A stretch of 64,000 nt of DNA from Adiantum capillus-veneris (Eukaryota > Streptophyta > Polypodiopsida > Polypodiales > Pteridaceae), in NCBI GenBank assembly GCA_014529385.2, contig CM043971.1, positions 98,198,985 to 98,262,984 on the forward strand. The letters run 5' to 3'. The stretch's first letter is position 1; each line of letters opens with the position of its first letter. The position numbers were made by a program, and so were the translations under genes. The notes below the pieces were generated by a model. It did no database searches, was not told the origin of the DNA, and was given only the letters and a program-made list of their open reading frames with translations. Of the stretch, positions 34,218 to 44,400 are shown piece by piece.

Positions 34218-35174
34218 GATTCTGTCATTCGAGTGGATCTTGTAACTAGTCGAGCACATCCTCTAGGAAACAGGTTTTTAATTGATCATAGATCTGACAC
34301 CACAATTCACTCAGCCCCATTGCAGTATTGTTACACGTGTAAAGCGGACATTGATGTTGGGGAATATTCTCCTTATATGGATGTACTACCTGGGATGAGT
34401 GAGTCAGACAATGTGGATTGGGTCCACCTAGCAACAACCATAGACACTTGGGGAAACAAGGGGATGACCTGGGTAACACCTAAGGGGGATGAAATGCCCG
34501 TACCCTTAAATATGCTACAAGCAATGCATATGGCTTATGACAAGACTCATCCTAATATAACGAAGAAAACATACAAGTGGGTCCCTAAAGAATCTTTAGT
34601 GACCATAGCTAGTGCTAAAAAACAAAAGCCTTGTAAGAAACATCCCACTCACCCCAAAAAATGTAAGAAAACATGGCGGTGGATTCCTAAACGACTATTG
34701 GAAATAATCAAATCTGGGTGCCAAAACGTAGATTGTGTTCTTACTTGTCACCTGACCCATGTGCGCCCAATCCTGTAGCTCCAAAACAAATTGACGATTC
34801 CGGAAAGGAAAAATCACAGAATGCTACACACCCGCCACCACAGACCTAGTTTGGGTACCGAAGAAAGAATAATTTGTTTCACCTAGCTCAGGAAGGGGGC
34901 AGTCCTCATGTAATGCATCCATAGAGGTAAAATCTTCTCCACAGCCTCCACTACAATAGTGGACCTCCATAAAGCTACAAAGGAATCCACACCTCCCAGT
35001 TTTCAAGAATCACTTGCTGAACCACTTCAAGTTCGATCCTGGGAGAGTACCTTACCATCCTTGCAACTCGATGAGGCACCTAAGGTAATAGAAAACTATT
35101 GGCAAAAATCCTCACCTATTACCAACTGGAACAAATGGTTTCAAAGGGTGACGAGCACATTTCAAACAGTATGA
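34218..35174 (+). pseudogene. Post-protease ORF of element B, function unknown
   Basis: The protease frame continues for about 320 codons after a TGA at 34215-34217, with further stops at 34776 and two near 34880-34920 but no frameshift. The open part 34233-34778 contains CYTCKADIDVGEY, NVDWVHLATTIDTWGNKGMT and two W-V/I-P-K motifs (KWVPKESL, RWIPKRLL). The last part (34959-35174) reads SWESTLPSLQLDEAPKVIEN. In D this position leads on to RT; here no RT follows. The repeated W-x-P-K motif also occurs in the post-integrase tract of D. I do not recognise a domain. Confidence 0.5.
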
Positions 35175-35181
35175 CCTACCC

Positions 35182-35198
35182 AAGGAAGGGGGGAAGTC
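35182..35198 (+). other. Internal polypurine tract of element B
   Basis: AAGGAAGGGGGGAAG just after the last coding trace. Purine tracts directly after coding, followed by a long tail, can serve as secondary plus-strand primers. The role is inferred. Confidence 0.4.
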
Positions 35199-35244
35199 TT
35201 CATTCACCTCAGCCTATTGAATTATTTCCCTCTTATCCTTCTTT

Positions 35245-35248
35245 CTAT
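35245..35248. repeat. Likely target-site duplication CTAT, left copy of element C
   Basis: CTAT also follows the right LTR at 47196-47199. Only four bases match; a fifth may have changed. Confidence 0.55.
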
Positions 35249-37918
35249 TGATAGCCCGTTTTCGGCTCTTTGTAATTGCCACAGTGAGTTACCTCACCCT
35301 ACCAAAATCACCCAAACACTGTGGCTATCCCTACCATTTCACTGTACATAGGCGTGCGTGAGTCACGGGACTTTTCCCATATCTCCTTACTGAAATAAAA
35401 AACCCTCAATTAGCTAGGCATTGGGCTAGTTGAGCCAAAAAATAAAATAAAAAATATAAGTATATTATGGCCCATGCGTATGTAAATATTTCTTTGTATA
35501 TAGGGCCTAAATAAAAGATTTTTTCATAATTATTTTGGTATTTATTTAAATATTTCTACCTAGGTGTGTGTTATTTATGCTTTGTACATTGCCTCACCAT
35601 TACCACAATTTTTCTTACCATTTTTTATACTCTTTATTCCATATAGAAATATTTTCATGTAAGCTTCTCTTATATTTGGTGTAATTCCACCCCAACAAAA
35701 ATCCAAAAAAACTAGTTCTATTTATGTGTATATTTTTCTCACTATTGTGATTTTTTCCTTCTGGCATATATTCTCTATTACTCTCATAAATTAGACCACC
35801 AAAAATATTCATCTTTTTATGGTAGACTTATAATGAGAGAGATTTATTTTGACCCCTTTATATTTTTCCACCTATATTATTTATATTTGACATGTACATA
35901 TTTTTTAGACCCCTCAATATTTGATTTTCTTAGTTGTACTATTCACTTATATCATGATCTCAACAATATCTTCAATTATAGACCTACCAAATAAGGTCAA
36001 GGGTAGGTGGCATGCATACATGCACTATGGAGAGCTCACTCTTGGAGGTATTCAAAAGAATCATCCAAAGAAGGACCCCACAAGGACCTTGTGCAGTGGA
36101 AAAAAACGGTCGGTTTTGCTGAATTTTTAAAGTTCACTTGCTCTCCGAATTTGAAAAGGTGATACAAACAAAAGTTGTAGCTCGTGGGCTGAACTTTTGC
36201 CTCAAATTTTTTCATATTTTTTTAAGCTACGAGCTGTGAGCTATGATTTTATTAGTGGACCCCAGTTTTCCCATGCTATGCAGCCACACTCTCTCTTCCA
36301 CTTTATCATTTTCCTCTTTCACACACACTTCTCCACTCATCATCCCCACCTCTCTCACCACTCCTCTCTGCACCCTACTCACCTTCTCCTCAACCTTGAA
36401 GAATAAGAGAAACCATGGTGAACTCATACCTCCCACACACAATTCCATTCCAAAATTGACCACCTAGTCTCATTTTTCCTCCTCCAATTTACCCATATCT
36501 ATAAAAAAAACCACAAAATTCCGCCTCTTCTCTTAAAAGACAGCATCATGGTGGTTGATTACTCAGCTTCAATTACCTTGTCTCTCAAGGAAGGTCAAGA
36601 GTGGAGAAAAAATGTACCGTCAAAGCTAGTGGAGCGTCAACAAGCGTCAAAATTGGCCCTACTCAAGACACTTGGAGCATCAACCTTGTAAGAAATCCAC
36701 CTTTTCTTACCTCTTAAGAGTTTTTCTTCCTTATTTGTATCCTACATGGATACTCCCATTGTAAATATCCAATTCCATTTGTAAATTAATACTAACTCTA
36801 CTAACACTAACCCACTATGAAAAGTCCTATCACCTCCATCTCTCTCCTCTCTCTTTCCCCACCAACTTCTTGATAATTCCAAGCAAAAGAAATTAGATAA
36901 ATTGCTGAAAATCTAACCCAACCATGGTTAGGGGAGTAACCCTAGCCTTCAAAATTGCTATAAAAGGAGGGTGTAGCTAGCACAAAAGGAGGGAGCCATA
37001 AGCAAGAGCACTATGCTATAGCTTGAGAAGCCAAGCTCAACCTCTCTAGAAGGAGCTCTTGAGTGGAAGCTCATTGTCTTATGCATGTGCATGTGTTGTA
37101 ATAGGGGATTAGCAAGGGAACTCTATGCCATTGTAAGAGAGAGAGTGATCATTCAATTAAGAGTAGGAAATCTATCATTTCTCCTACTAGTGTAAGCCCA
37201 ACATTTGCTGAATCAAGGAGGGTGGATTTGGACTAAGCTTGGATACTTTGTCTCCCTTCCAACGTGAAGTAATGGACAACAATGATGCGTAAGTGTCTTG
37301 GTGTTTTTTGTTAAGTTCTTGATAGCTTGTCTCTGGTGTTGTCATCAATCTAGCCATAAATCCCACATACTGTAAGAGGGCGACAGGGTGGAGAGGACTC
37401 CCCTAGCCTTAAGACAGTGATTGGGGTGGCTTTTTTTGTGATGTGTTGTGGTGAAATTTACGCAAGCTATGTGAACAAATACTAATCTCACTTTGATTTG
37501 TCATGACAGATTTGTAAGAAGGTATTAATGCAACAAGCACCCCCTCCCCCTTTCTCTCTCTTTCTTACATATATATATATTTATGTTTGCTTGATCATTA
37601 ACGATACACTTCAAAGCATCCCGAGCACCATCTCTCTCTCATCTCTCTCTCTCTCTCTCTCGTGTTTTAGTGTGTGAGAGTGTTCCATTGGTGTTAGGGT
37701 TAGTGTAAATTCCTTGCTTGTTTGTGGGTTGCTCTAACGATTCTTCTCTTTTGCGTCCTAGTTCGCTCTTAAACTAGGTGGTGCCCCTTGTGTAGTTGGG
37801 ATTTGGCTGGGGGTTTGTTGTTTTGGGTTGTGTTGTGCCCCAGCCCCATTGAGCAGCACGGGAGCCTTGAAGGGTGTCTAGAGGTTGCTCTTCTTGTTGC
37901 CCGCCTCGGACCGCCTCA
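35249..37918 (+). repeat. 5' LTR of element C, 2670 bp
   Basis: Starts TGATAGCCCGTTTTCGG and ends GACCGCCTCA. TATA box at 36959. It contains a segment at about 37293-37655, with a long CT repeat, that is absent from the 3' LTR. Confidence 0.9.
36959..36965 (+). promoter_or_regulatory. TATA box of element C 5' LTR
   Basis: GCTATAAAAGGAGGG context; transcript start is expected near 36990. The same box is at 46601 in the 3' LTR. Confidence 0.75.
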
Positions 37919-37921
37919 AAT

Positions 37922-37938
37922 TGGTGCCCCCACTGAGG
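37922..37938 (+). other. Primer binding site of element C
   Basis: TGGTGCCCCCACTGAGG begins three bases after the LTR end. It would pair with a tRNA ending GGGGGCACCA; I could not assign the amino acid. Confidence 0.6.
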
Positions 37939-38473
37939 AAATGCTTGTGTATGTTTTGTGAAGGCTCAAGCTTTAGCATAATCAAGTAGCTTGCATGAAT
38001 CACGAGAATTTGTATGATCCCTTCATTCCCATTGCAAGGTAAAAGGTACACATAATTGTTAGTACTAAGTTGCAATTTCAGCAAGTAATTCGTAGAATTT
38101 TAGGTCCTCTTAGGTTAGCCGAGATAAACACTTCGGTAAATCCTTTTATTTTGCCTCTCATTAGGTACGATATTAGCTTGGACGTCTATATTTTTGTGTT
38201 ATTTTAAGCATTAGGACATGCATAGGCCATGGATAATGGCCCAGGAATAGAGGTTTTTCCCTTTCATTTTACTGCACACATTAGAATAAACGTTGCAATT
38301 AGTAGAAAGATCCATTTTCAACAACGAATGGTGTTCATGTTTGGTGCCCAAAGAGCAGGAGAAATTCTTGCATCACCAAACCCTGTCATTCTACCTCTCA
38401 TCAACTACCACACTTCTTTTGATGTACATGTGTTCATTTTATTTTAAAATGAAGTGCAGCCCGGCAAAATAGT
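37939..38473 (+). other. Leader of element C
   Basis: About 0.5 kb between the primer site and the first extra ORF. A 72-codon open frame (38229-38447, MDNGPGIEVFPFHF) shows no known domain. TTTAAAATGAAGTGCAG and AATGTGTGTGCAG near 38450 and 38555 could act as splice acceptors, but nothing decides this. Confidence 0.4.
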
Positions 38474-39028
38474 GTGTATGTTTGTTTTTTCTTTGTCCAA
38501 GTTGTTACAAGAAACAAAAAAACGATCATTTGTTCTAACTGGGAATGTGTGTGCAGTGAAAGTTCAATCCTTAGAGATCTAGCTCTATTACCAATTGAGT
38601 TGCAGGAGCAAGTAGTAAGGCGTCTCCCTCATAACAAGAGGGTGGTGAAGTTAAGACGGAAGGTCCTACGCGTGGATTCCATTTTCCTCTTGTTGTTGGG
38701 CACTAAGGAAGACCGCGCATTCATCCAACTAGTGTGTGCCCTAAGATTGGTAAATAGAGTGAAATTTGGCGTTTGGCGAGTGCATTTCACCATTGAGGAA
38801 GACTCTTCAGGAAACTTGCGGCCAGAGTTCATGCTTCATAGACTCACATTTGGTGAATTTTTCCCTCATTTGCGTCTTATTAATAGTCTTCCTTTCGCTT
38901 TCAACAAAGGAGATAGGGAGCTATTCAGAGCTTGTCTTAATAAAGAGAGCATAGAGAAGATTGCAAATTTGTATAAATTCTCATCCTTCTCTACTTTCTA
39001 TGACACTTTGTTCATAGAAACATTGTAA
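38474..39028 (+). CDS. Extra ORF1 of element C, F-box-like start, unknown function
   Basis: A 184-codon open frame upstream of gag, on the same strand. The credible part starts near 38570 with LALLPIELQEQVVRRLPHNK, which resembles the first helix of an F-box. It continues DRAFIQLVCALRLVNRVKFG and FFPHLRLINSLPFAFNKGDR. It is paralogous to ORF2: both share VRRLPH, FIQ..CAL, V.F..W.V, RL.F.EF.P and LINSLPF.F. Extra ORFs before gag are uncommon. The F-box reading is tentative. A GT at 39025 and the AG at 39081-39082 would join ORF1 to ORF2 in phase, but the intron would be only 58 bp. There is no sign of decay. Confidence 0.6.
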   Translation: MYVCFFFVQVVTRNKKTIICSNWECVCSESSILRDLALLPIELQEQVVRRLPHNKRVVKLRRKVLRVDSIFLLLLGTKEDRAFIQLVCALRLVNRVKFGVWRVHFTIEEDSSGNLRPEFMLHRLTFGEFFPHLRLINSLPFAFNKGDRELFRACLNKESIEKIANLYKFSSFSTFYDTLFIETL

Positions 39029-39074
39029 ATCTCTTTATGCTTTTGAATGATTTAACCATAATCCTAAGGAGTTT

Positions 39075-39533
39075 TTGTCCAGGAATTTTGTAGCACAAGT
39101 GGAGTCTTTAAATCTTGCAAACTTGATTGGACTTGATGAGGATGTTCTTTATGAAATTGTGAGAAGGTTGCCTCACTCCGACTGTGTGGAACTCGAAGGA
39201 AAGGAGCTCCTAGTCAATTGCTACTTTCTCACGGCCTTCGACGAGCATGAAGATCTAGTTTTTATACAAACCGCTTGTGCGTTGGGAATTGTAGAGCAAG
39301 TGCAATTTATCACTTGGGACGTGGTTGCTCTTTTGGATCCAGAAAATGAAGTTCTAGAGATTTCTGTTTATCGCCTTAGCTTTGAAGAATTTCAACCCTT
39401 CTTAGAGCTCATCAATAGTCTACCTTTTTGTTTTGATCAAACAAATCGAGACCTTATTGAAGCTTGGATAGCTGAAGAAGAAAACCTAGAGTGGTATTTT
39501 ATCACTTCTTCATTTGCAGGCGAGTGGTTCTAA
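39075..39533 (+). CDS. Extra ORF2 of element C, paralogue of ORF1
   Basis: About 150 open codons ending 50 bp before gag. There is no ATG at its start: the frame opens within GTTTTTGTCCAG|GAATTTTG, a good splice acceptor, so it is probably a later exon rather than a separate translation unit. Sequence includes LIGLDEDVLYEIVRRLPHSD, FIQTACALGIVEQVQFITWD and LELINSLPFCFDQTNRDLIE. It is acidic, whereas ORF1 is more basic. It has diverged far from ORF1 in DNA but keeps the same domain plan, so the duplication is old and both copies have been kept open. Function unknown. Confidence 0.6.
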   Translation: MSRNFVAQVESLNLANLIGLDEDVLYEIVRRLPHSDCVELEGKELLVNCYFLTAFDEHEDLVFIQTACALGIVEQVQFITWDVVALLDPENEVLEISVYRLSFEEFQPFLELINSLPFCFDQTNRDLIEAWIAEEENLEWYFITSSFAGEWF

Positions 39534-39582
39534 ATCTCTATTGTATCCCTTATTGTAACTCGTGTTGTAATCTTTCATAATA

Positions 39583-41355
39583 ATGGAGAGCCAACGCCAA
39601 ATGTCTGGATATCCTCTTTTCTTTGGAGAGCCTGGAGAGGATGCAGAATTATTTTTAGCAAATTTCAAGATGTCTTGCCGTATCAAGAGGATAGTAACCG
39701 ATCAAGAACGTGTAGAAATGTTTGAGGTGGTCCTTAGGAAAGATGCTAGTACTTGGTTTGACTCTTTGCCTGAGGAAGTTAAGGGGAATTACACAGAAGT
39801 TTTGAATCGTTTTAAGAGATACTTCTTTGATCCCCAAAACACTCAAAAACTATGGCAAGACATTGTTTCTCATAAGCAAAAAGACTTAGATGACTACTAC
39901 TTGTACAAGCAAGAGTTTCTACGTCTTTGGGCTCTATGGATACGAAATGTTGCTAACCCTGGTGATGGTGCAGAATTTTTAAAGAAGGAGAGGTTCATAG
40001 CCGGACTCTTTCCTGAACTTAAGGTAAAAGTTGAGGCGGGTGCACCTGCTACCTTTGATGCAGCTGAAACTAGGGCTGCTGAGAAGTATAGAAAACTCAA
40101 GTGCTTAAGGGGAGAGGTTCCAATAGAAGTTCTTAGACCCAAAGGTAAGTCACAAGCATCAACATCTAGGGAGCTTCCTGAGGTAACGACTGAAGTGATT
40201 GAGAAGTTAAATGAATCTTTAAGCAGCCTGTCAATTCACCTTGCACAAGCTGTAGGTCCAAAGGGACAAGCAAAGAAGTCAGAAGAGAGAGAGCCACGAA
40301 CTAGGAGAGTCTTGCAATGTTGGAATTGCGGAGAGTCTGGACATGGGATGTATAATTGTCCTTGGCCCCGTGGAGAGCCAGGGAGACCTAACTTGAATTA
40401 CCTAGTGATGAATGCAGGAGAAGGAGCTGGTCAACAACCAAGGCTTCTACAAAGGCCAAATGGACCAAGACCACCTCCACAAGGGGTAGAAGGAGTTCCA
40501 CCTTTGCTAGATCCAAATGTGCATGTGGTAGAGGTGACAAATTCAAATGAGGTTGACATGGAAGCCAATGGCATTAAGCGTGGCCGAGGGAAAGGTAAAG
40601 AGAAAGAAGGAGTCACATCACAGAGTGACCATGGACAAGGCAAAAAGGCAAAGGAGACCAAGGAAACCAAGAGGACTCGACGTCGTATCAAACTCCAAGA
40701 CTTCCCTCTTGGACATGGTATGGCTCCGTACAACTTGTTGGAAGACATGAGAGGTAAGGGTCCTGATATTTCATGGCCTCAATTTCTTGCATTATGTCCA
40801 CAAGTTAGGAGGGATTTAACAAGGGCAGTTAGCACTAGGAGAAAGGTAAAAGAGAGTGTGCCTGTTGTAAAAATTGCACAAGCTGAAATGAATGAGGACA
40901 TTACACCGGTGCTAGACTGTTACATCAAAGGAAGATTGGTTAGGAAAGGTCTAGTGGATGGGGGTGCACAAATTTGCATCATGACAGAGGGACTCATGCA
41001 AAGACTAGGCATGCACATCCATGAGACACCTGAAATCAAAGTCAAGATGGTAAACAATAGCAAGGCTAGGTGTGTAGGCATTTGTAAAAATGTCTTTGTA
41101 GAGGCCTTTGGCATTAAGAAAGCGGTGGATTTTTATGTTATGTCGACCAAGGGAAGTGGTTATCCATTTATCCTAGGAAGACCATGGCTAATGAAAATGC
41201 GAGCTTTGCAGGATTGGGAGAGTGGGAAATTAATTTGCACGAATGACAATCATAAGAAGGTTGTCTTTGACATAAAGGAGCAACGCCAAGAGGAGCTCCA
41301 TGAAGAATCATCTCAAAGTGAGACGGAAGAAGGTTGGACCGATAGCACTTCATAA
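39583..41355 (+). CDS. gag-protease of element C
   Basis: 590 codons from ATG at 39583. The capsid core has LFLANFKMSCRIKRIVTDQE and ASTWFDSLPEEVKGNYTEVL (residues about 20-85). A zinc knuckle CWNCGESGHGMYNC (CX2CX4HX4C) lies at 40318-40359. A basic stretch (KRGRGKGKEKEG, TKETKRTRRRIKL) follows. The protease has RKGLVDGGAQICIMTEGLMQ with the active Asp codon at 40957 and ends FILGRPWLMKM near 41190. The acidic tail (SQSETEEGWTDSTS) ends in TAA at 41353-41355. The next codons continue in frame (EESSGSITEEESS) into pol, so a full gag-pro-pol is interrupted by just this stop. All key residues are intact. Confidence 0.9.
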   Translation: MESQRQMSGYPLFFGEPGEDAELFLANFKMSCRIKRIVTDQERVEMFEVVLRKDASTWFDSLPEEVKGNYTEVLNRFKRYFFDPQNTQKLWQDIVSHKQKDLDDYYLYKQEFLRLWALWIRNVANPGDGAEFLKKERFIAGLFPELKVKVEAGAPATFDAAETRAAEKYRKLKCLRGEVPIEVLRPKGKSQASTSRELPEVTTEVIEKLNESLSSLSIHLAQAVGPKGQAKKSEEREPRTRRVLQCWNCGESGHGMYNCPWPRGEPGRPNLNYLVMNAGEGAGQQPRLLQRPNGPRPPPQGVEGVPPLLDPNVHVVEVTNSNEVDMEANGIKRGRGKGKEKEGVTSQSDHGQGKKAKETKETKRTRRRIKLQDFPLGHGMAPYNLLEDMRGKGPDISWPQFLALCPQVRRDLTRAVSTRRKVKESVPVVKIAQAEMNEDITPVLDCYIKGRLVRKGLVDGGAQICIMTEGLMQRLGMHIHETPEIKVKMVNNSKARCVGICKNVFVEAFGIKKAVDFYVMSTKGSGYPFILGRPWLMKMRALQDWESGKLICTNDNHKKVVFDIKEQRQEELHEESSQSETEEGWTDSTS

Positions 41356-41403
41356 GAAGAAAGTAGCGGCAGCATTACTGAAGAGGAGTCTTCCATCGAA
41401 GTC

Positions 41404-44400
41404 ATGGGGGTAAGGTTTAAGCCAAGCAACCAAGAGACCTCTTGTCAAGGCTTGGAAGAGGTAGGTTCCCAAGAGAACCAAAAGGTGGAAGATGAAGGAA
41501 TGTTAGAAGGTATGTTGTCTACAACACTTACAAAGGATGAAAGAGAGGAGTTCAAATGTGTGCTAAGGAAATTTCCGAGGCTTTTTGCTAAAGACTACAC
41601 CGATGTGCGTGGGGTAGATGTTGTTCAACACGAGATTGAGTTGAAGCCAGAGACCACACCTAAGGCTCAAAAGCTACGAAGGCTAGGAGTCATCAAGGAG
41701 CAGGCTTTACTCAAGGAGGTAAGAAAGCTTCTAGCAGCAGGTTTCATTTATCCAGTGGAGAATTCAGAGTGGGTCTCTCCCGTTGTTCTAACCCCTAAGA
41801 AAAACGGAAAGTGGAGGGTGTGTGTGGATTACCGTCCACTCAATGAGGCAACAAAAAGAGATCACTTTCCCCTCCCATTTCAGGATGAGATACTAAATGA
41901 AGTAGCTGGTCATGAGAAGTACACTGTGTGTGATGGCTACTCGGGTTACTTTCAAATAGGTATCGCATTGGAGGATCAATTGAAAACAACCTTTATCACT
42001 CCTTGGGGTTGTTATGCTTTTAGAGTCATGCCATTTGGCCTGACAAATGCTCCTGCAACTTTCCAACGCTTCATGAACATGGTGTTTCAAGCATTCTTTG
42101 GAAAGTCCATTAGGGTTTTTATTGATGATTTTTGCATTTATAGCTCAAAATCATTGCATCTACAAAGGGTAGAAGAAGGTTTAAAGAAGCTCTATGACAT
42201 GGGAGGTCAACTCAACCCCGACAAGTGTCACATAGCTGAGGATGAAGTGATCTTGCTTGGTCACAAGGTTTCCTATAAAGGCATTGAGGTGGATCCTTCA
42301 AAGGCAAAGGCTCTTATTGAGCTCCCCTCACCCAAGAATCTCAAAGAGGTCATATCATTCATTCAAAAAGTGAAGTATATGTCACGCTTTATTCACTTAG
42401 CTTCGGAGTTGCTTCATCCTTTGCAAAAGTTGACACAACAAGTAGAATTTGCATGGTCTGATGAGCTTGAAGAGTACTTTTGTAACATTAAAGTCATTTT
42501 GTCAGAGCTACCAACACTCATACCTCCATGTTGGGAGTACACATTTTTTGTTAGCTCTAGTGTTGGGAAGGAAACAATTGGTGCAGTTTTATTACAACAA
42601 GATCCCCACAGTACCAGGATGCGACCCATCTACTTTTCTAGTAGGGTCATGAATGCTTTGGAGAGAGGCTACACGGAGGCAGAACTCATGATGCTTTCTC
42701 TCATGTTTGCGATAAGGAAGTTTAGATCCTACTTGCTCCCAAAACCTTTTGTAATTCTCACCACAGAGAATTTGTTCCCTTGGGTGTCATCTCAAATGAA
42801 TCTTAGTACTAGGATCTCAAAGTGGATTATGGAGTTGCAAGAGTTTCAATACTCTTTCAAGGTAGAAGATAGTGTGCGTGCACAATTGGTAGGGATTCTC
42901 ACTTATAGGGTGCATGAAAAGGAGATTAAGGTGCCTGAAGTAAAGACCCTACCATTACCACCACCAAAAAGTATTCCTAATGATTTTACCTTGTTCTTTG
43001 ATGGAGCTTTTCGTCGAGCCACAGGAAAAGCAGGGGGAGGGCTAGTGTTGCTCAACCCAAGTGGAGAGGTGGTCATGAAAGAGAAGGTCAATCTACCATG
43101 TTCAACTAGCAACAATGAAGAAGAATACGACACACTACTTCATGGTTTGAAGATGTGCATTGGCCAAGGGATAAAATGTCTCATGGTAAAGGGAGATGCA
43201 CTTCTCATTGTTAAACAGATTTTAGGCATTTGGGCATGCAAGAATGAAAGCTTAAGGACAAAAGTTCATGCCATTCGTAGGATGTTTAATCAGTTTGAAG
43301 AAGTGCAACTATATCATATTCCTAGGAAACAGAATGAAGATGCCGATTTACTTGCACAGCAAGTAGTTACATGTGTTGAGAAAGAAGTGCAGATCATCAT
43401 GGTGGCAGCAACTGTCAAGCAACCGAGATACCAGGGATTGGAGTCATTGACTCCCATTATTAGCTACATTTTGGAGGGCGAGTTTCCACAAGACTTCACG
43501 AAGGCTCAAAAGAGGAGACTCATGAAGAAGGCAAGCGCATATCTCTTCCTAGAAGGCTCCCTCTATCAAAGAGGGAGGGATCAAGTATGCAGAAGAGTAC
43601 CAACTATTGAGGAAATTCCAGCCATTCTAAAAGGTTTGCATGAAGAAGCATGTGGTGGTCATTTTGCCCAAGAATTAACTATGAAGAAGATTTTGCTTGC
43701 GGGGTATGTTTGGCCAAGTCTGCATGTGGATGTCCAACATTGGTGTAAAAGTTGTCACAATTGTCAGGTAAATGGGAATAGAAGATTGGTTTATGGTCCA
43801 AGGCAAATCGTGCTTGCAAATGGACCCTTTGAAAAGTGGGGCATTGATGCTATGGGTCCTCTGCCTAGGACAAAAAATGGTAAACTCTACATTCTAGTGG
43901 CTGTAGACTATATGACTAGGTGGGTGGAAGCACAAAGTGTGGCAAAGGTAAATGAGAAGACAGTGAGCAAATTCGTCTACACTCACATTTGTTGTAGATT
44001 TGGCACACCTTTGGAGATTGTTTTTGATAATGGTCCAGGGTTTAGAAAGGGATTGCTCACAGAAGTCTGTGAAGAACTTCGCATTCTACATCGTCACAGT
44101 ACACCCTACTATCCCCAATCAAATGGTTTGGTAGAAAAAGCTAATGGTGTCATTGCAGGCATCATTAGAAAGATGGTGAAAAACAAGACAAAGTTGTGGG
44201 ATGACTTCTTGGATGGTGCCTTGTGGGCGTATCGAACCACATATAGGGAAGCCACGGAGTTCACACCATTTCACTTGGTCTATGGTCAAGAGGCTTTACA
44301 GCCAATTGAGCTAAACATTCCAACAATGCGACTTCATGGCAAATCAGCACAAGATGATCAAGAAGCATGGATGGATCGACTTCTTACGTTAGCTGAGCTT

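Noticed and set aside
36197-36467. Small ORFs repeated at 45839-46109
   Set aside because: They lie in the U3 of the C LTRs; the repetition is explained by the LTRs, and there is no sign of coding constraint beyond recent identity.
40431-40748. Antisense ORFs within gag-pol of element C
   Set aside because: They are shadow frames of the strong plus-strand coding region.
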